NCBI GenBank assembly: GCA_903813345.2
Contig: CAIIXF020000012.1
Coordinates: 18,235,520 to 18,299,519, forward strand
Source: Owenia fusiformis
Lineage: Eukaryota > Annelida > Polychaeta > Sabellida > Oweniidae
Direction of reading: 5' to 3'
Length of the DNA stretch: 64,000 nucleotides
How positions within the stretch are numbered: position 1 is the stretch's first letter; each line of letters opens with the position of its first letter. The notes under the pieces were generated by a model. The model did not search any database, was not told the origin of the DNA, and saw only the letters and a list, made by a program, of their open reading frames with translations. The position numbers and the translations under genes were made by a program. Below are positions 57,913 to 64,000 of the stretch, piece by piece.

Positions 57913-58472
57913 GGTACTGTACACATAATCAGTTCTATCATTTGATGATTTTGCTCTCTGGTTCAGTACGGTTATTCAACAACGACACATTTTTCACTTG
58001 TTGGGATTCTAATCCCATTGCTGGCACATGTATGTTTGGCAAACATTTTTTCTAAGAAATACACTAAATGATGACTGCTTTGATTTCACTTAATGTACAA
58101 ATGTACCATGAAGCCATGTTTCATTATTTTCACATGTGGTCTGTGATAGTTGCCTGAATCATTCCTACCTCACATTGGGCCAAATCAAGATGGCAACTGC
58201 TTTGAAAAACGAAACACCACATTTCAATTTATTCTTAAAGAATATACATATACTCCACTATTCCATTCTTCCTACAGAGTTACATCTGCCCAAGCAGTTA
58301 GTTGACTTGATGATGTAAATCTTGAGCCGGGGGGCGGGGGGTACAAGGCTATGACAGATTTACTAGAGTCAATGAGAGGAATGTCTTGGTATTCCCTCCT
58401 CAACTTGTATTGTAAGTGACTCGACCAAGTTGCATCCTTGTATTTTTCATTTTCTTATCTTGTATCTTTCAG

Positions 58473-59227
58473 GTACAACTATGAGAGAGATGCAGCGAAC
58501 ACACCAAGTTAGGGCGACAGCTGGATCAGTCTTTCGACAACTTTGAGCCATCAGGTCCAGTCCACGTAAACAGTATCATGGGCGAGAGGTGTTCGTGTTC
58601 CTGTCACCAAAGCACCAAAGTAAGTACATTTTTTTTATTCAATTATTACATCAGTTTAGTTCCTCTGTTTTCAGGTTCACTTTCAGCTTGGAGATGAGGA
58701 GCCCGATGACCAAGACACAACGGAGACAACAGCTGCGTGCCAACTAAGACTACAACCGACGTTCCTGCTACCTAAGTTAAGTATTCCTTCCTGGTTTTGC
58801 ATAGGGATAGGGGGGCGCCTCCCAGTTTGATATTTACTCGTGGACTTTTGTTGGCCGACCCATATTTCTGGTGGAGAAACTTGGACTCTAAGGTAAAGTG
58901 GGAGGGTGGGTGGTTGGGTTTCCGTGGGGATAGAGTTCATGTTTCAAAATCAGAAATATGGAAGTCTACTGGTTTATATCAAATTGGGAGAAATAAATTT
59001 TAACTTTTGTAATATTCTGTAAATTTTTAGTGTAGTGTAAAGTATAATGTAAAGTTTTATTTAAAGCTTTTATGTAAAGTTTTATGTAAAATAACAACTA
59101 CTACAACATGTTTTTATCTATTTGTAGCACAGATGGTGAATCCCTGCGAAAAGACGGTCCTGTTGAAATCACATTTTTCTCCACGAGGGTCGAGTTTCCA
59201 GGACTTACCGTACATGTTGCATTTTGA
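58473..59227 (+). pseudogene. Unit 2 copy of the three exons, broken
   Basis: Same splice sites as 56012-56765, but the fourth codon is TGA (58482-58484) where unit 1 has TGG. The second and third exons stay open. Confidence 0.75.
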
Positions 59228-60942
59228 CCAGTTTTATCTCTTGCAATCAGTTGCATCCCATTAGCAGGGGCTACTCCCAGTACTATTTCAGTTCTACTTT
59301 TAATGGGGGAGGCCTCAAGTCACTTCACTTTTTTAGTTTGAGCTGTGGTCTTATAGATTTTAGCTTGGGTTGCTTAATTCAAGTTTTTGGGAAGGTATTC
59401 ACTCCATAGTCTGTGTGTGGTGAGGGGCTACTTCCAGTACCGTTCCAGTTTAATTTCATGGGGGGTCTCAAGTCACCTTTTTATTGAGTTGGATTTGATG
59501 GAGCGATGTGGGTCTTTTGATTGTGGACGTGGTTGTTTAATTCAAGTTTTTGGGAAGTCATCACTCCAGTTAATTTTTCTTGGGGGGGGGGGGTGTCAAA
59601 CAACCAGACAACCAACCAACCTACCTGACATCCAACCGACCAACCAATGACCCAATAGGCTTAATCTAATCAACCAACTTACTTACTAACCAACCAACTA
59701 ACCAACCAGACAACCACCAGACCACCCAATAGGTTAAAACTAACCAACCAATTAACTAATTAATCAACCAACTAACCAACACTCCACCCAACGAACCAAA
59801 CAACCAACGAACCAGACAACCAACGAACCAGATGACCAAGATCATGGATCTAGTGCTTAGTATTGTATTGTATTGAATTGTATTGTATTGTATAGTTTTG
59901 TATTGTATTGTTTTGTATTGTATTGTATTGTATTGTATTTCATTGACCAATACTTACTCAGTAATGATTCAATTTTAAAGTTCACTTCAAGTACTACTCC
60001 AGATCTAAATTTTGAAGGTCTGAAGCCTTGCGTTCATTTTAGCTACAGTTGTAGATTGAAGGGTCTTTTCTTTTGGGTTTTCATGCTAAAATTGTGGGCT
60101 TAGTTTCGGGGTTTTCTTTCTTTTTAATTGAACCATCGCTGATCTTTTCCTTAAATGTACTTTCAGGTGCAGTCTTTTTGCCTTGGAGAGAACAAAAAGA
60201 ACCACAAATGGAAAACCAGAGAGAATCTACAATTGGTGGTACCTACATGTATCTGCAGCATTTGTATCTACATACCTCTTGCCTTGGAGAGAACAAAAAG
60301 AAACACGAAAGGAAAACCACAGAGAATCTACAATTTGTGCTACCTATCTGCAGCATTTATATCTACATATCATCTTGTTAAAGGTACTGTACACATAATC
60401 AGTTCTATCATTTGATGATTTTGCTCTCTGGTTCAGTACGGTTATTCAACAACGACACATTTTTCACTTGTTGGGATTCTAATCCCATTGCTGGCACATG
60501 TATGTTTGGCAAACATTTTTTCTAAGAAATACACTAAATGATGACTGCCTTGATTTCACTTAATGTACAAATGTACCATGAAGCCATGTTTCATTATTTT
60601 CACATGTGGTCTGTGATAGTTGCCTGAATCATTCCTACCTCACATTGGGCCAAATCAAGATGGCAACTGCTTTGAAAAACGAAACACCACATTTCAATTT
60701 ATTCTTAAAGAATATACATATACTCCACTATTCCATTCTTCCTACAGAGTTACATCTGCCCAAGCAGTTAGTTGACTTGATGATGTAAATCTTGAGCCGG
60801 GGGGCGGGGGGTACAAGGCTATGACAGATTTACTAGAGTCAATGAGAGGAATGTCTTGGTATTCCCTCCTCAACTTGTATTGTAAGTGACTCGACCAAGT
60901 TGCATCCTTGTATTTTTCATTTTCTTATCTTGTATCTTTCAG

Positions 60943-61697
60943 GTACAACTATGAGAGAGATGCAGCGAACATACCAAGTTAGGGCGACAGCTGGATCAGT
61001 CTTTCGACAACTTTGAGCCATCAGGTCCAGTCCACGTAAACAGTATCATGGGCGAGAGGTGTTCGTGTTCCTGTCACCAAAGCACCAAAGTAAGTACATT
61101 TTTTTTATTCAATTATTACATCAGTTTAGTTCCTCTGTTTTCAGGTTCACTTTCAGCTTGGAGATGAGGAGCCCGATGACCAAGACACAACGGAGACAAC
61201 AGCTGCGTGCCAACTAAGACTACAACCGACGTTCCTGCTACCTAAGTTAAGTATTCCTTCCAGGTTTTGCATAGGGATAGGGGGGCGCCTCCCAGTTTGA
61301 TATTTACTCGTGGACTTTTGTTGGCCGACCCATATTTCTGGTGGAGAAACTTGGACTCTAAGGTAAAGTGGGAGGGTGGGTGGTTGGGTTTCCGGGGGGA
61401 TAGAGTTCATGTTTCGAAATCAGAAATATGGAAGTCTACTGGTTTATATCAAATTGGTAGAAATAAATTTTAACTTTTGTAATATTCTGTAAATTTTTAG
61501 TGTAGTGTAAAGTATAATGTAAAGTTTTATTTAAAGCTTTTATGTAAAGTTTTATGTAAAATAACAACTACTACAACATGTTTTTATCTATTTGTAGCAC
61601 AGATGGTGAATCCCTGCGAAAAGACGGTCCTGTTGAAATCACATTTTTCTCCACGAGGGTCGAGTTTCCAGGACTTACCGTAGATGTTGCATTTTGA
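60943..61697 (+). pseudogene. Unit 3 copy of the three exons, broken
   Basis: Carries the same TGA at codon four as unit 2. The other two exons are open and almost identical to those of unit 2. Confidence 0.75.
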
Positions 61698-63416
61698 CCA
61701 GTTTTATCTCTTGCAATCAGTTGCATCCCATTAGCAGGGGCTACTCCCATTACTATTTCAGTTCTACTTTTAATGGGGGAGGCCTCAAGTCACTTCACTT
61801 TTTTAGTTTGAGCTGTGGTCTTATAGATTTTAGCTTGGGTTGCTTAATTCAAGTTTTTGGGAAGGTATTCACTCCATAGTCTGTGTGTGGTGGGGGGCTA
61901 CTTCCAGTACCGTTCCAGTTTAATTTCATGGGGGGTCTCAAGTCACCTTTTTATTGAGTTGGATTTGATGGAGCGATGTGGGTCTTTTGATTGTGGACGT
62001 GGTTGTTTAATTCAAGTTTTTGGGAAGTCATCACTCCAGTTAATTTTTCTTGGGGGGGGGGGGTGTCAAACAACCAGACAACCAACCAACCTACCTGACA
62101 TCCAACCGACCAACCAATGACCCAATAGGCTTAATCTAATCAACCAACTTACTTACTAACCAACCAACTAACCAACCAGACAACCACCAGACCACCCAAT
62201 AGGTTAAAACTAACCAACCAATTAACTAATTAATCAACCAACTAACCAACACTCCACCCAACGAACCAAACCACCAACGAACCAGACAACCAACGAACCA
62301 GATGACCAAGATCATGGATCTAGTGCTTAGTATTGTATTGTATTGAATTGTATTGTATTGTATAGTTTTGTATTGTATTGTTTTGTATTGTATTGTATTG
62401 TATTGTATTGTATTTCATTGACCAATACTTACTCAGTAATGATTCAATTTTAAAGTTCACTTCAAGTACTACTCCAGATCTAAATTTTGAAGGTCTGAAG
62501 CCTTGCGTTCATTTTAGCTACAGTTGTAGATTGAAGGGTTTTTTCTTTTGGGTTTTCATGCTAAAATCCGGGCTTAGTTTCGGGGTTTTCTTTCTTTTTA
62601 ATTGAACCATCGCTGATCTTTTCCTTAAATGTACTTTCAGGTGCAGTCTTTTTGCCTTGGAGAGAACAAAAAGAACCACAAATGGAAAACCAGAGAGAAT
62701 CTACAATTGGTGGTACCTACATGTATCTGCAGCATTTGTATCTACATACCTCTTGCCTTGGAGAGAACAAAAAGAAACACGAAAGGAAAACCACAGAGAA
62801 TCTACAATTTGTGCTACCTATCTGCAGCATTTATATCTACATATCATCTTGTTAAAGGTACTGTACACATAATCAGTTCTATCATTTGATGATTTTGCTC
62901 TCTGGTTCAGTACGGTTATTCAACAACGACACATTTTTCACTTGTTGGGATTCTAATCCCATTGCTGGCACATGTATGTTTGGCAAACATTTTTTCTAAG
63001 AAATACACTAAATGATGACTGCCTTGATTTCACTTAATGTACAAATGTACCATGAAGCCATGTTTCATTATTTTCACATGTGGTCTGTGATAGTTGCCTG
63101 AATCATTCCTACCTCACATTGGGCCAAATCAAGATGGCAACTGCTTTGAAAAACGAAACACCACATTTCAATTTATTCTTAAAGAATATACATATACTCC
63201 ACTATTCCATTCTTCCTACAGAGTTACATCTGCCCAAGCAGTTAGTTGACTTGATGATGTAAATCTTGAGCCGGGGGGCGGGGGGTACAAGGCTATGACA
63301 GATTTACTAGAGTCAATGAGAGGAATGTCTTGGTATTCCCTCCTCAACTTGTATTGTAAGTGACTCGACCAAGTTGCATCCTTGTATTTTTCATTTTCTT
63401 ATCTTGTATCTTTCAG

Positions 63417-64000
63417 GTACAACTATGAGAGAGATGCAGCGAACACACCAAGTTAGGGCGACAGCCGGATCAGTCTTTCGACAACTTTAGCCATCAGGTC
63501 CAGTCCACGTAAACAGTATCATGGGCGAGAGGTGTTCGTGTTCCTGTCACCAAAGCACCAAAGTAAGTACATTTTTTTTATTCAATTATTACATCAGTTT
63601 AGTTCCTCTGTTTTCAGGTTCACTTTCAGCTTGGAGATGAGGAGCCCGATGACCAAGACACAACGGAGACAACAGCTGCGTGCCAACTAAGACTACAACC
63701 GACGTTCCTGCTACCTAAGTTAAGTATTCCTTCCTGGTTTTGCATAGGGATAGGGGGGCGCCTCCCAGTTTGATATTTACTCGTGGACTTTTGTTGGCCG
63801 ACCCATATTTCTGGTGGAGAAACTTGGACTCTAAGGTAAAGTGGGAGGGTGGGTGGTTGGGTTTCCGGGGGGATAGAGTTCATGTTTCAAAATCAGAAAT
63901 ATGGAAGTCTACTGGTTTATATCAAATTGGGAGAAATAAATTTTAACTTTTGTAATATTCTGTAAATTTTTAGTGTAGTGTAAAGTATAATGTAAAGTTT
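63417..64000 (+). pseudogene. Unit 4 copy, broken and cut by the window
   Basis: Has the shared TGA at codon four and additionally lacks one base near 63489 (CTTTAGCC for CTTTGAGCC), shifting the frame. The third exon is outside the window. Confidence 0.75.

Larger units (their letters stand above)
55910..64000 (+). repeat. 2.47 kb tandem array, three full units and part of a fourth
   Basis: Unit starts at about 55910, 58371, 60841 and 63315 give spacings of 2461, 2470 and 2474 bp. Units are nearly identical over their whole length and the array runs off the window. Units 2-4 share changes that unit 1 lacks (TGG to TGA in the first exon, AGGCCG to AGGGCG, GAGAGG to GAGGAG). Units 2 onward therefore descend from one altered copy. 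Confidence 0.95.

Overview
The window is nuclear DNA of an animal. Genes are split by GT-AG introns, tRNA-derived SINE and Tx1/L1-type LINE sequence is present, and most of the space is AT-rich repeats. The species cannot be fixed from sequence alone; the repeat style (many fold-back DNA elements, satellites inside transposons) suggests a marine invertebrate, which is an inference. None of the small open frames inside satellites looks like a gene.

Genes, left to right. (1) The last three exons of DRG1 on + (210-2245; C-terminal TGS domain). (2) A convergent calmodulin-like gene on - (exons between 10951 and 4064, plus a candidate upstream exon at 14793-14891). It has four EF-hand units, the third degenerate, with acidic C-terminal and unusual N-terminal extensions. 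(3) A two-exon candidate gene on + at 42595-43771, weakly supported. (4) A complete class C GPCR resembling metabotropic glutamate receptors on +, two exons (48501-50579, 51767-52261), 857 aa. (5) The last three exons of an unrecognised gene on + (56012-56765), followed by a 2.47 kb tandem amplification of this gene end in which every later copy is broken.

Repeats, left to right. 1-17 kb holds small fold-back/MITE-like elements, minisatellites and a SINE in introns and between genes. 17.3-20.6 kb is a 51-bp satellite split by a 5'-truncated LINE with a 9-bp target duplication. 23.6-24.6 kb is a 0.94 kb palindrome whose two arms each keep the same open frame. 25.7-30.8 kb contains three copies of a double-hairpin element, a TIR-bounded 10-bp satellite, and an element with a 9-bp target duplication that carries another element inside it.

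The dominant structure is 30768-48399: a 17.6 kb unit with about 1.3 kb near-identical terminal inverted repeats beginning CACC, flanked by the 5-bp direct repeat GTATT and sitting inside a copy of the double-hairpin element. Inside the termini, a 135-bp satellite lies in opposite orientations at the two ends (about 29 and 14 monomers). Between these lie nested hAT-like and fold-back elements, a 32-bp satellite and the candidate two-exon gene. Its right end lies 101 bp upstream of the receptor start codon. A second fold-back element with a CAC terminus and a 5-bp target duplication lies in the receptor intron.

No operon-like cooperation is expected. The biology of interest is the giant satellite-bearing inverted-repeat element, the decay of the tandem gene-end copies, and the calmodulin-like gene with added tails.
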